In this document: piece by piece, positions 51,851 to 60,424 of the stretch
Numbering within the stretch: position 1 is the stretch's first letter
How the letters are laid out: the number at the start of each line of letters is the position of its first letter
Assembly (NCBI GenBank): GCA_046262295.1
Contig: JBHENC010000005.1
Coordinates: 248,001 to 312,000, forward strand
DNA length: 64,000 nucleotides
Reading direction: 5' to 3'
Source of the DNA: JBHENC01 sp046262295
GTDB taxonomy: Bacteria > Acidobacteriota > Blastocatellia > Pyrinomonadales > Pyrinomonadaceae
Program-made: the position numbers and the translations under genes
Notes under the pieces: model-generated
What the model was told of the DNA's origin: nothing
Databases searched by the model: none
What the model saw: the letters and a program-made list of their open reading frames with translations, nothing else

Positions 51851-53875
51851 TTAAGCGGAAGCCGCCGTAGCTTTATCGCGGCTCAAGCCTTTAATCTGAA
51901 CCGGCTTGTCGGCCTTGATCTCAGACTTATTGAGCACCATTTCGTTGTAGAGCTTGCGCATCATGACAGCTTCTTCGGCAGCCGTCTTCGGCCCTTCCAT
52001 CTGCGGCTTATCGGGACGCGCCAGGTCAATCTCATTCAAGATGAGACCGTGTGACGGATCATCGAGGGAGACTTCCTTGCCCTTGGCGAAGATTTCGTGG
52101 CGGCCATGTTCTTGATACCACTTGGCGACGGTCGCGTTCTGGTGCATATTCTCGATGATGTTGCGCCAGCCGATGCCCGTGTTGTATGCGCAGAAACTGA
52201 TCTCGCCTTCCTGCGTGCCGTAAGGAATAATGCACATCTCCGTGCGGCGGAAATCGTAGTTGAATAAATCCTGAAACCACATTCCCGCGATGAACAGGAA
52301 GTTCCAGGGATCGGCACGACGCCGCTCGATGTCCTCGAGCGTGCGATTGCCGTCAACCTTGCCGTAATCCTTGCCGGTCAAGCCGAACGACTTGTCGAAT
52401 TTTTTGAAAATATCAACGAGCGTCAAACTCTGCGGCGCGCCGTAAGGCGTGTAGTTCTTCAAGAGAGCCAAGCCCATCATAAAGTTCGAGAACCACTTCC
52501 CGCGTGCGGCGTCCGTAATTCCCTTCATATCTTCGACGAGGCCGGGAATGTTCAAGAACTGCGGAACGGGAGCCATTTCTTTTGTGTTCTTGTTAATCAT
52601 CACAGCGGTTCCGACGCCGCAATTCGGATGGCAACCGCAGGAGACTTGTCCCCATTCGGCATCGGGGCCATGCGCGAGGTCTGCGAAATCTGCGAACGCG
52701 CCCATCAAAGAGAGCGGAAACCAATCGCGCGTCGGCTCCGTGATGCCGACCTGCTTCTTCACGTCATGCGCCAGATGCGAAAGCGTGTAGCGTTGCTGCA
52801 AGCGACGCTGTTCGGTGATCTCTTCGTCGCGGCCTGTGAATGACACGGGCTGGAACGAAAGAAACGCGATCTTCTTCGGATTCTCCAGCGCGAAACGGAT
52901 GATCGAACCGACCTGATCGTTGTTGATGCCGTTGACGAGCGTCGTGACAAGCACGATTTCGACGCCCGCTTCATGCAAATTATTAATCGCGCGCAGTTTC
53001 ACGTCGAAGAGATTGCCGACTTGACGATGCGAGTTGGCGTCGTTGCCGATACCGTCGAATTGCAGGTAAGCGTAGCGAAGCCCGGCGTCGGCGGACTGGC
53101 GACAAAACTCTTTCGATTTGGCGAACTCGATGCCGTTTGTCGCGCATTGCACGGAGTTATAACCGACCTTGCGCGAATATCTGATTGATTCGAGGAAGTG
53201 CGGCGAAATCGTCGGCTCGCCGCCGGAGAACTGCACGCTCATCTGACGACGCGGCTTGATCGAAATCGCGTTGTCCAGAATCTCCTTGATGTCTTCCATA
53301 CTCAATTCATGCACGAAGCCGACTTGATTGGCGTCCATAAAACACGGGTCGCACATCATGTTGCAGCGATTCGTCAAATCAACCGTAAGCACCGAGCCGC
53401 GCCCGTACTTGATCGTCGAAGAGCCGTGATTGTGTAGTTTCTCGTCGTTATGCGACTGGATGTCGCGCCCCGGAAACATCTTTTCGATGTGCGTCAGAAA
53501 CTTCGCGTCAATCGCCATCATGTCTTCATAATGGCCGTGAACGGGGCAGTCCTTGACCATCCAGATTTGATTATCGCGCTCGATGATCTGCGCTTTGATT
53601 TCGCCGACCTTCTCGTTGACTAAAACGGAAGGGTCTTTCTTGCCGCTGATAATCTCTTCGCGCGCTTCGATGACGCACTTCGGACACAAACTGTCCGTCG
53701 TGCGCGGCCAGCCGAGCGTCGGCTTCGATTTCTGCCATGATTTCAATAACGGCTTGTCCGACCACTTGGGCGTAAAGGACGGATTCGGCTTGTACTTGTT
53801 AACGGACTGAATGGCATTGAACAGACCACCCGCGATGGCGGTCAAGCCTCTCTCAACGTGTTTAATGGGTCGCAT
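51851..53875 (-). CDS. Radical SAM protein, tetraether synthase (Tes)/Mss-like
   Basis: Large radical SAM enzyme, 674 residues from the ATG at 53875 (AAGGAA upstream). The frame continues to 54049 without support. Its cluster architecture is unusual. An N-terminal CPKC (C64, C67) with C110 in CPVHGHY looks like a rubredoxin-type site. The radical SAM motif is C171-x3-C175-x2-C178 with GGEP at 218-221. A further cysteine group lies at C413/C415/C419, and C-terminal C548/C562 sit in MCIIPYGTQEGEISFCAYN. This layout is that of the Mj0619/Tes family, which joins lipid chains into membrane-spanning lipids; related bacterial Mss proteins make diabolic-acid-type lipids. No partner gene is adjacent. 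Confidence 0.82.
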   Translation of the reverse strand: MRPIKHVERGLTAIAGGLFNAIQSVNKYKPNPSFTPKWSDKPLLKSWQKSKPTLGWPRTTDSLCPKCVIEAREEIISGKKDPSVLVNEKVGEIKAQIIERDNQIWMVKDCPVHGHYEDMMAIDAKFLTHIEKMFPGRDIQSHNDEKLHNHGSSTIKYGRGSVLTVDLTNRCNMMCDPCFMDANQVGFVHELSMEDIKEILDNAISIKPRRQMSVQFSGGEPTISPHFLESIRYSRKVGYNSVQCATNGIEFAKSKEFCRQSADAGLRYAYLQFDGIGNDANSHRQVGNLFDVKLRAINNLHEAGVEIVLVTTLVNGINNDQVGSIIRFALENPKKIAFLSFQPVSFTGRDEEITEQRRLQQRYTLSHLAHDVKKQVGITEPTRDWFPLSLMGAFADFADLAHGPDAEWGQVSCGCHPNCGVGTAVMINKNTKEMAPVPQFLNIPGLVEDMKGITDAARGKWFSNFMMGLALLKNYTPYGAPQSLTLVDIFKKFDKSFGLTGKDYGKVDGNRTLEDIERRRADPWNFLFIAGMWFQDLFNYDFRRTEMCIIPYGTQEGEISFCAYNTGIGWRNIIENMHQNATVAKWYQEHGRHEIFAKGKEVSLDDPSHGLILNEIDLARPDKPQMEGPKTAAEEAVMMRKLYNEMVLNKSEIKADKPVQIKGLSRDKATAASA

Positions 53876-54268
53876 TAATTTTTCCTTCTGACAATTTGTA
53901 ATATATCGGAGGCCGGACACGAAGCTTGCCACTAAACGATTTTGAGAAAGATTTAGCTGGCATAATTTAATAATGGCAGAACCCGGCGCAATCCTTAGAG
54001 CAATAACCATACCAATAATCACGAAGCTGCGCAAGTGCAAATACATCAACTATTTTGCTAATTTATTAGAAAGGCCAAGTAAACTAGCGCGACGGCTTGT
54101 GGGTCACAAAGATGCACTTCTACAAAAGCCGTCCTGCGTGGCGCAAATTGCCACACCGGTATTTTGTCCGATTCGTCGCAATAAATAAGAGGATTGCGAA
54201 AGCTATTCTCGCAATCCTCTTTGAAATAGAAGCAATCCGGCTATATCTGCCCAAGCGTAATGATGGGT
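53876..54268. other. Gap between LysM and radical SAM genes
   Basis: Besides the LysM terminator at 54188-54220, the right part holds two neighbouring hairpins: GACGGCTTGTG with CAAAAGCCGTC (about 54089-54132) and GTGGC/GCCAC (about 54138-54154). They fall in the region that would be the radical SAM gene leader. No clear promoter is seen. Confidence 0.4.
54188..54220 (-). terminator. Terminator of the LysM gene
   Basis: A perfect 12-pair stem AGAGGATTGCGA/TCGCAATCCTCT with a 9-base loop. On the minus strand it is followed by TATTTATTG, 48 bases past the stop at 54269. Confidence 0.88.
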
Positions 54269-54736
54269 TTAGTTTCCAGACGGAATCGTTAATTCCTGCC
54301 CGACCTGTATTTTGTCCGGGTCTTTGAGCTTGTCCTGATTGGCGTAGAAGATACGCATAAACTCGTTCGAGTCTCCGTAAAAATGTTTACTGATTTTGGA
54401 GAGCGTATCGCCGGATTGAACCGTATAAGTTTCGCCGCCCTGATTGCCGCTGCTTTCGCTAACGGAGAAGTCGGCGGTCAGATCCTGATCGCTGTTCTGA
54501 TCCGCCAGCTTGATTTGATCCCATATAGCATTCTTGGCATCTTCGGACGGCGCGACGCCGCGTATGAAAAGCTTGTTATCCTGCACGTGCAGGTTTTGTA
54601 GTTGGACTTGCTGTTGCTGAATGGCATTGAGCACCGTCTGGTATTTCTGCTTGAGCGTGTCGAAGCGTTGCTGTGCGCCCTGCTCTTGTTGCGCCTGTGC
54701 CGCACCGTGCCCGAACATTTTATCAAAAAGACCCAT
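54269..54736 (-). CDS. BON/LysM domain protein (YgaU type)
   Basis: Cytoplasmic 155-residue protein with a Gln-rich N-terminal part, a BON-like segment (about 30-80, VQLQNLHVQDNKLFIRGVAPSEDAKNAIWDQIKLAD) and a C-terminal LysM motif, YTVQSGDTLSKISKHFYGDSNEFMRIFYANQDKLKDPDKIQVGQELTIP (about 105-153). It matches the potassium-binding Kbp/YgaU family by arrangement. No signal peptide is present. It stands alone with its own terminator. Confidence 0.9.
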   Translation of the reverse strand: MGLFDKMFGHGAAQAQQEQGAQQRFDTLKQKYQTVLNAIQQQQVQLQNLHVQDNKLFIRGVAPSEDAKNAIWDQIKLADQNSDQDLTADFSVSESSGNQGGETYTVQSGDTLSKISKHFYGDSNEFMRIFYANQDKLKDPDKIQVGQELTIPSGN

Positions 54737-55171
54737 CTTAGTTTCTCCTCCTCTGAAGTGATTAAAAACGTATGTTTTCCGTTAATTGTTACTGCTTAAA
54801 AGATAGCGAATGCAATGCTCATGCCTAATTAATCGAAACGTGCAGAAGATTAGCAAAAGGCTTGTTTGCAGTATTTTTCAATCCACCGCCGTTGAAGTTC
54901 ATGACGCCGCGCGCCCAATCACATCAGGCCGCTTCTTTCTCTGCGATTGAAACAATACACGTGCAGATAAAGCGTCCTGCTCCCAAATGATGGCTTAATT
55001 TCAAACAAATAAAACAGATTTGCGACTCTATTCGGGGAAAGTGTCGGCGTAAATTCGCTCGAACCAATTTTGCGGCGGAAGTTAGCGCGACGACAAGTTG
55101 AGGCGCGGTCTTATCCTGTTCGCGCTCGCCCGTCAAACGCAGCTATGACAAATTAAGGAGAAAAGACGAGT
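54737..55171. other. Divergent gap between LysM and SDR genes
   Basis: This 435-base stretch contains one open minus-strand frame (54924-55136) that I could not support by binding site, family or context. I see no structured RNA or repeat. AAGGAG at about 55157-55162 belongs to the SDR gene. Confidence 0.4.
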
Positions 55172-56074
55172 ATGGGAGAACCCAGATTAAGAGGCAAAGT
55201 CGCCATTGTGACAGGCGCGGGAACGGGCATCGGTGAAGCCATCGCACACAAATTCGCTTACGAGGGCGCGGCGGTGATCGTTAACGGTTTGCCCGGCGAT
55301 CCGGTGCGCGATGTCGCCGCGCATATAGAGGAACGCGGCGGCACGGCGATTCATTTTGAAGCGGACGTGGCGGAAGAAAGCGGCGCGCGCGAATGCATCG
55401 AGCTTGCCATCAAGGAGTTCGGCAAACTGAATGTGCTGGTTAATAACGCAGGATATTTTGACGGCATGGAAGAGACGCAGAATTTTCCGCTGGAGACTTA
55501 CGACCGCCTGATGTGGGCAAACGTCCGCTCCGTCTTTTTGATGACCAAATACGCGCTGCCGTATTTACAGGAAACACGCGGCAACATCGTCAGCGCGGGC
55601 AGCGAAGCGGGCTTTAACGGTATCGGTTATTTTACGCCCTACGGCGCAACGAAAGCGGCGATTCACGCTTTCATGAAAGGTGTCGCCGTCGAGCAGGCGC
55701 GCTACGGCGTGCGCGCCAACTGCGTTTGTCCCGGCCCGATTGATACCGCATGGACGCACAAATCAACCGGCCCGATGGACAGGAAAACCGAGAAGATGGT
55801 GGTCAGCGCCACTCCGCTCGGACGACGTGGCACGCCCGAAGAGATCGCCAATGTTTATGCGTTTCTCGCCTCCGACGAAGCCAGTTATGTGACCGGCGCT
55901 CTCTGGCTGGCAGATGGCGGCATCACGCCTGCGCACGGAAACGTCGGTGATTTTGCCAAATATACGGACGAACCCGAAGGCGTTCTCAAACTGCGCCATA
56001 GCCTTGAAGGACTTAAAAACAAGCCCGAATATAGCCGCATTGAAGGGGCCGCGATGGAAATTGAACCTCAATAA
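55172..56074 (+). CDS. SDR family NAD(P)-dependent oxidoreductase
   Basis: Short-chain dehydrogenase/reductase, 300 residues. The cofactor motif TGAGTGIGEAIAHKFA (about 15-30), NNAGYF, the active-site Ser in SAGSEAG and the YGATKAA catalytic Tyr/Lys are intact. The C-terminus after DGGITPAHGNV extends some 40 residues beyond typical members (DEPEGVLKLRHSLEGLKNKPEYS), an unusual addition. AAGGAG lies ten bases upstream. The substrate is unknown. A GC-rich hairpin follows the stop. Confidence 0.9.
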   Translation: MGEPRLRGKVAIVTGAGTGIGEAIAHKFAYEGAAVIVNGLPGDPVRDVAAHIEERGGTAIHFEADVAEESGARECIELAIKEFGKLNVLVNNAGYFDGMEETQNFPLETYDRLMWANVRSVFLMTKYALPYLQETRGNIVSAGSEAGFNGIGYFTPYGATKAAIHAFMKGVAVEQARYGVRANCVCPGPIDTAWTHKSTGPMDRKTEKMVVSATPLGRRGTPEEIANVYAFLASDEASYVTGALWLADGGITPAHGNVGDFAKYTDEPEGVLKLRHSLEGLKNKPEYSRIEGAAMEIEPQ

Positions 56075-56546
56075 AATAGCTCCGACAGCGGGCGCGGCAT
56101 CATATCCATGCCGCGCCCGCATTCGCTTTCTAAAACGCAAATCGCGGTTCCGATTCTTGGCTGCGGCACTATCATAATTAGCAGCAAGGCGCTTTTCCAC
56201 ATCTGTGCAGTGCTTTTGTCAAAGCTATTTGCGCTTATCAAAGTACATCCCGCATCGTTGCCCACGTCGCGGATTTCCGTTCGCCTAATGTTCGCCGCAG
56301 CAACACCTTTGTGACGCTTACTTCATGTAAATGTTGAGTTTAGCGCCGGAAACCGTTGCAAAGAAAACGCTTTACAGCTTATCGGTCGCGTGCTACATTC
56401 CCGCCACCTTGTTGCTAAGTGCTTGAGCAACAAGGGATTGAAAGAAGCTCGAAACGCATTAGCTGGTAGTGTTCTCCTTTCCCTACACACCATCTTGGGC
56501 TTCGATCGTAAAAACGACACATTAAGGGTTTTACAAAGTTACAACG
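56075..56546. other. Gap between SDR and phosphohexomutase
   Basis: At the left is a strong 13-pair hairpin (see 56088-56120). Near the right an inverted repeat CCTTGTTGC/GCAACAAGG (56407-56435, 11-base loop) lies about 110 bases before the mutase ATG, without a T-run. No convincing gene or promoter is visible in the rest. Confidence 0.45.
56088..56120 (+). terminator. Hairpin downstream of the SDR gene
   Basis: A perfect 13-pair stem (GCGGGCGCGGCAT with ATGCCGCGCCCGC) with a 7-base loop begins 14 bases after the SDR stop. There is no long T-run (ATTCGCTTT), so it may be a weak terminator or a stabilising 3' hairpin. Confidence 0.65.
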
Positions 56547-57959
56547 ATGGCAATACGTTTTGGCACTTCCGGCTGGCGCGCGATTATCGCTGACGAATTC
56601 ACTTTCGCAGGCGTGCGCGCCGTGACGCGCGCGATCTGTGAATGCTTGCGCACTGCCGGAAACTCTGCGAGCCAAAGGACAATAGTCGTCGGTTATGACA
56701 CGCGCTTTCTTGGCGAGCGTTTCGCCGCCGAGTGCGTCAAAGAGGTTTCCGCCGCAGGCTTTCGCGCATTGTTATGTGACCATCCGACGCCGACGCCGAC
56801 AATATCCTGCGCCATACGCCGCGAGCAGGCGGCGGGCGGCATCAACTTTACGGCTTCGCACAATCCGCCTGAATACAACGGCATGAAATTCTCAACGGCC
56901 GACGGCGCGCCCGCCCTGCCGGAAATCACCAAGCGCGTGGAGCAATTAATACCGGAGATGCAACAGCGCGGCGATAGCGCGGCGGTTGATCCGAACGGTG
57001 TCAACGCCGCCGTAGCTTACGATCCGAAGCCCCCTTATCTTGCTGAACTCGCCACCAAAATCAATTTCGATGTGATTGCGCGCAGCGGCAGCCGTTACGC
57101 TTACGATCCTTTGTGGGGCACTGGGCGCGGTTATCTGGATGAAGCATTACGTGCGCACGGCGTTCAGGTGGAGACGGTTCACGACTGGCGCGATGTGATG
57201 TTCGGCGGACGCGCGCCGGAGCCGGAAGCGGAACACTTAGACGAATTGCGCGCGGCGATGAAGCGAAACGATTGCGCGCTCGGCCTTGCGACGGACGGCG
57301 ACGCCGACCGCTTCGGCGTGCTTGACGCCAACGGCGAATTTATCACGCCGAACAAACTGATCCCGCTGCTCTTTGATTATCTGGCGGACTCGCGCGGCTG
57401 GACGGGCGGCGTGGCGCGTTCCGTTGCGACTTCGCATCTGGCTGATCGCGTCGCGGAAGCGCGCGGGTTGCCAATTTATGAAACGCCTGTCGGATTCAAA
57501 TATATCGGGGAGTTAATCAATGAAGACAAGATCATTCTCGGCGGCGAAGAATCTGCGGGGCTTTCGATCAAAGGTCACTATCCGGAGAAAGATGGCATCC
57601 TTGCGTGTCTGCTCGCAGCGGAGGCGGTCGCGGCGCGCGGCGCGAGTTTAAGTGAACAACTCGAAGCCTTGTATGCGCGCGTCGGACGCATTGAATCGGG
57701 GCGCACAGGCGTTCGTCTGACGCCCGAATTGGTAGCGGGTCTTTCCGAAAAATTACAACGTGAGCCAGCGGTGATCGGCGGTCGCAAAGTTGAACGCACG
57801 AATCGTCTGGATGGAGTCAAATTTATTTTCGCGGATAATTCGTGGCTTTTGCTTCGTCCCTCGGGCACAGAGCCGCTCGTGCGCGTTTACGCTGAATCGG
57901 AATCAGAGAAAGATGTGGAGGTGCTCCTTAATGAAGGCCGCAAATACTTACTGGATTGA
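56547..57959 (+). CDS. Phosphoglucomutase/phosphomannomutase family protein
   Basis: Alpha-D-phosphohexomutase of 470 residues with four domains. The phosphoserine loop TASHNPPEYNGMKFS (about 97-111), metal-binding DGDADRFGVLD (about 249-259), sugar-binding GGEESAGLS and the C-terminal phosphate-binding RPSGTEPLVRVYAESES are intact. It interconverts hexose 1- and 6-phosphates for glycan and envelope precursors. The FtsL-like gene overlaps its end by 29 bases, so they share a transcript. Confidence 0.94.
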   Translation: MAIRFGTSGWRAIIADEFTFAGVRAVTRAICECLRTAGNSASQRTIVVGYDTRFLGERFAAECVKEVSAAGFRALLCDHPTPTPTISCAIRREQAAGGINFTASHNPPEYNGMKFSTADGAPALPEITKRVEQLIPEMQQRGDSAAVDPNGVNAAVAYDPKPPYLAELATKINFDVIARSGSRYAYDPLWGTGRGYLDEALRAHGVQVETVHDWRDVMFGGRAPEPEAEHLDELRAAMKRNDCALGLATDGDADRFGVLDANGEFITPNKLIPLLFDYLADSRGWTGGVARSVATSHLADRVAEARGLPIYETPVGFKYIGELINEDKIILGGEESAGLSIKGHYPEKDGILACLLAAEAVAARGASLSEQLEALYARVGRIESGRTGVRLTPELVAGLSEKLQREPAVIGGRKVERTNRLDGVKFIFADNSWLLLRPSGTEPLVRVYAESESEKDVEVLLNEGRKYLLD

Positions 57960-58353
57960 TAATCGCCTGAACGCCCAACGTGTCAACGCACGTGCCGCTG
58001 TTCCCTCTTTTAATCACCAAACGACGCGCGAGCTGTCGCGCGAGTTGATCGGCACGCGCACGGAAGTACGCCTGCGCGGTGGCATCATTCCCTCGTGGGT
58101 CGCCTTCGCAACGATCATTCTCGCTACCTTCGCTCTCTGCGTAACGGTCACGATGCGTGCGCAGGCCGAGATGCGCGTCGCCTCGCAGGTTTACGAAAAG
58201 GCCAACGCTGATGTTGAGCAACTACGTAACTCAAACGCGACGCTTGAAACGGAAGTGCGCCGTTTGAAAACAGAGCCGCGCGCCATCGAAGCCGCCGCAC
58301 GCACGCGCCTTAATATGATTCGCGCGAACGAAATCATCGTGCCCGTTCAATGA
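57931..58353 (+). CDS. Septum-formation initiator (FtsL/DivIC-like) protein
   Basis: Bitopic division-type protein, 140 residues. A cytoplasmic basic part (about 1-50), one helix (about 53-74), and a periplasmic coiled coil (about 80-112, VYEKANADVEQLRNSNATLETEVRRLKTE) ending in RTRLNMIRANEIIVPVQ match the FtsL/DivIC group. The longer frame from 57790 runs inside the mutase gene. GGAGG lies nine bases before the ATG at 57931, so translation starts within the mutase tail. FtsL usually neighbours rsmH; here it does not. Confidence 0.72.
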   Translation: MKAANTYWIDNRLNAQRVNARAAVPSFNHQTTRELSRELIGTRTEVRLRGGIIPSWVAFATIILATFALCVTVTMRAQAEMRVASQVYEKANADVEQLRNSNATLETEVRRLKTEPRAIEAAARTRLNMIRANEIIVPVQ

Positions 58354-58483
58354 AACGAGAGCCGTGTTTCGTCGCTTCAAGGCTATTAAACATTTGAGGA
58401 CTATTAAATGTTCCATTCTGCCGGTCGCCTGCCGTTCGTTTTTACCGCCTGACTTCCGCTCATCGGTTACGCCTGCCGAAAGT

Positions 58484-58526
58484 GCGCGGCTGTGTTACTA
58501 AATGCAGCCGCGCTCCTCTCTTTTTC
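58484..58526 (+). terminator. Terminator of the mutase/FtsL-like transcript
   Basis: Nine-pair stem GCGCGGCTG/CAGCCGCGC with a 12-base loop, followed by TCCTCTCTTTTT. It lies about 130 bases after the FtsL-like stop. Confidence 0.82.
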
Positions 58527-58564
58527 CAACCGTAAAAGACAGCGTATCGCCGCATAGCAAGCGG

Positions 58565-58593
58565 TTGACACTCATTAAGCCGTCAACTAATAT
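58565..58593 (+). promoter_or_regulatory. Sigma-70-type promoter of the acyl-CoA mutase genes
   Basis: TTGACA (58565-58570) and TAATAT (58588-58593) are 17 bases apart. The -35 is perfect and the -10 matches four of six. It would start transcription near 58600, some 85 bases before the mutase ATG. Confidence 0.7.
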
Positions 58594-58683
58594 CGCTATA
58601 AGTTCAATTTATCGCTTCTGTTCACGCTTATCATTATGTATGCCGCATCTTGCGAAACGCGGCGCGGGAGACTTGAAAGCCTT

Positions 58684-60366
58684 ATGCCTGACACGAAAGA
58701 GATCACGTCGCCGGAGCGAGCAGCGGTCGAACGATGGGAACAGGAGACGCTCGCGCCCGTGTTGCGTGGGCGTCCCGAACGCAAAAAGAGTTTCCAGACC
58801 GTTTCGCTCGCCGAAGTCGAACGCCTGCACACGCCTGCCGACACCGCCGATATAGATTTCGCCAACGACATTTCTTTCCCCGGCGAGTTTCCCTACACGC
58901 GCGGCATACACCCGACGGGTTATCGCGGCAAGCTCTGGACGATGCGACAGTTCGCGGGCTTCGGCACGCCGGAAGAGACCAATGCGCGCTTCAAATATTT
59001 GATGAATCAAGGACAGACAGGTCTCTCCGTCGCTTACGATCTGCCCGCACTGATGGGCTACGATTCGGATTCGCCGCTCTCGGAAGGCGAAGTCGGTAAG
59101 TGCGGCGTCGCCGTCTCGTCGCTCGCGGACATGGAAGTTTTGTTCGACGGCATTCCGCTCGAACAGGTCACGGTCTCGCAGACGATCAACGCGCCCGCGT
59201 CCGTTCTGTTAGCGATGTATCTGGTCGTCGCCGAAAAGCAGGGCGCGGATTGGCGCAAGATTTCCGGCACGCTGCAAAACGATATTTTGAAAGAGTACAT
59301 TGCGCAGAAGGAATGGATTTATCCGATTCGCCCGGCGATGAAACTCGTCACGGACACCTTCGAGTTCTGCACGCATCACGTGCCGCGCTACAATCCGATC
59401 TCCGTGAGCGGCTATCACATACGCGAAGCCGGTTCGACAGCCGCGCAGGAGCTTGCCTTTACCTTGCGCGACGGCATCGAATACGTGCAATGGGGTGTTG
59501 ATGCCGGATTAGATGTTGACGAGTTTGTGCCGCGCGTTTCGTTCTTCTTCAACGCGCATAATGATTTCTTTGAAGAGATAGCGAAGTATCGCGCCGCCCG
59601 TCGTATCTGGGCGCGCACGATGCGCGAGAGATTCAACGCGAAGAGCGAAAAGACTTTGCAGTTGCGTTTTCACACGCAGACCGCAGGCGTCTCTCTTACC
59701 GTCCAGCAACCTTTGAACAACATCGTGCGCGTCGCCATTCAAGCTCTCGCGGGCGTGCTCGGCGGAACGAACAGTTTGCACACGGACGCTTACGACGAAG
59801 CTCTCGCGTTGCCGACGGATCGCGCCGCCCTCATCGCGCTTCGCACGCAACAGATCATCGCGGAAGAAACCGGCGTTGTGAATAACATTGACCCGCTCGG
59901 CGGCTCGTACTTCGTCGAAAGCTTAACGAAGAAGATGGAAGACGAAGCCCTCGATTATTTCGCCAAGATAGACGCGATGGGCGGCATGGTCGAAGCCATC
60001 GAAAAAGGTTTTCCGCAGCGCGAGATACAGGAATCCGCTTACCAATATCAGAAGGCCGTCGAACGCGGCGAACAGGTCATCGTCGGCGTCAACAAATATC
60101 AGATGAAATCGGAGCCTTCCGAGATTCCGATTCTAGTTATTGACGAAGGCGTGCGCGACCGACAGGTTGAACGCCTTAATCGAACACGCGCGCAAAGAGA
60201 CGCGGGCGCAGTCGCCAACGCTCTCGAAAAACTGAAACGCGCCGCCCAAGCCAACGATAACACGATGCCCGCGACCATCGAAGCCGTCCGCGCCTACGCC
60301 ACCCTCGGCGAAATCTGCGACGCATTAAGAGACGTTTACGGCCTTTACGAAGAGCCTGCGTTTTAA
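58684..60366 (+). CDS. B12-dependent acyl-CoA mutase large subunit (isobutyryl-CoA mutase-like)
   Basis: Catalytic subunit of the methylmalonyl-CoA mutase family, 560 residues, with no cobalamin domain. The position of Tyr89 in Propionibacterium methylmalonyl-CoA mutase is Phe90 here (RQFAGFGT), Arg207 is Gln208 (EYIAQKEW), and His244 is His245 (SGYH). Phe/Gln are the residues of isobutyryl-CoA mutase (IcmA); Arg207 is needed to hold the methylmalonyl carboxylate. The sizes of this protein and the B12 subunit at 61218 match IcmA/IcmB. So it probably interconverts isobutyryl-CoA and butyryl-CoA. Confidence 0.85.
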   Translation: MPDTKEITSPERAAVERWEQETLAPVLRGRPERKKSFQTVSLAEVERLHTPADTADIDFANDISFPGEFPYTRGIHPTGYRGKLWTMRQFAGFGTPEETNARFKYLMNQGQTGLSVAYDLPALMGYDSDSPLSEGEVGKCGVAVSSLADMEVLFDGIPLEQVTVSQTINAPASVLLAMYLVVAEKQGADWRKISGTLQNDILKEYIAQKEWIYPIRPAMKLVTDTFEFCTHHVPRYNPISVSGYHIREAGSTAAQELAFTLRDGIEYVQWGVDAGLDVDEFVPRVSFFFNAHNDFFEEIAKYRAARRIWARTMRERFNAKSEKTLQLRFHTQTAGVSLTVQQPLNNIVRVAIQALAGVLGGTNSLHTDAYDEALALPTDRAALIALRTQQIIAEETGVVNNIDPLGGSYFVESLTKKMEDEALDYFAKIDAMGGMVEAIEKGFPQREIQESAYQYQKAVERGEQVIVGVNKYQMKSEPSEIPILVIDEGVRDRQVERLNRTRAQRDAGAVANALEKLKRAAQANDNTMPATIEAVRAYATLGEICDALRDVYGLYEEPAF

Positions 60367-60424
60367 TGCAACTTATATCAGCGAATGTATGGCGAGGTTT
60401 ATGTTGTTCAGTGGATTCTTTGAT

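Larger units (their letters stand above)
58354..58683. other. Gap before the acyl-CoA mutase operon
   Basis: About 330 bases hold the terminator at 58484-58526 and the promoter at 58565-58593. I find no B12 riboswitch signature (no B12 box) although the next enzyme is B12-dependent. Confidence 0.6.

Noticed and set aside
54924..55136. 70-codon minus-strand frame between the LysM and SDR genes
   Set aside because: No binding site, no family similarity and no neighbours of the same strand that would support it.
56395..56460. CRISPR-like fragment ending GGATTGAAAG
   Set aside because: There is only one copy, so no array; the repeat is a simple inverted pair.
58354..58683. Possible B12 riboswitch before the mutase genes
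   Set aside because: I searched by eye for the B12 box and the family's conserved GCCACTG element and found neither.
58684..60366. Methylmalonyl-CoA mutase large subunit
   Set aside because: The carboxylate-binding Arg and the adjacent Tyr of true methylmalonyl-CoA mutases are Gln and Phe here, so the isobutyryl-CoA mutase call is preferred.
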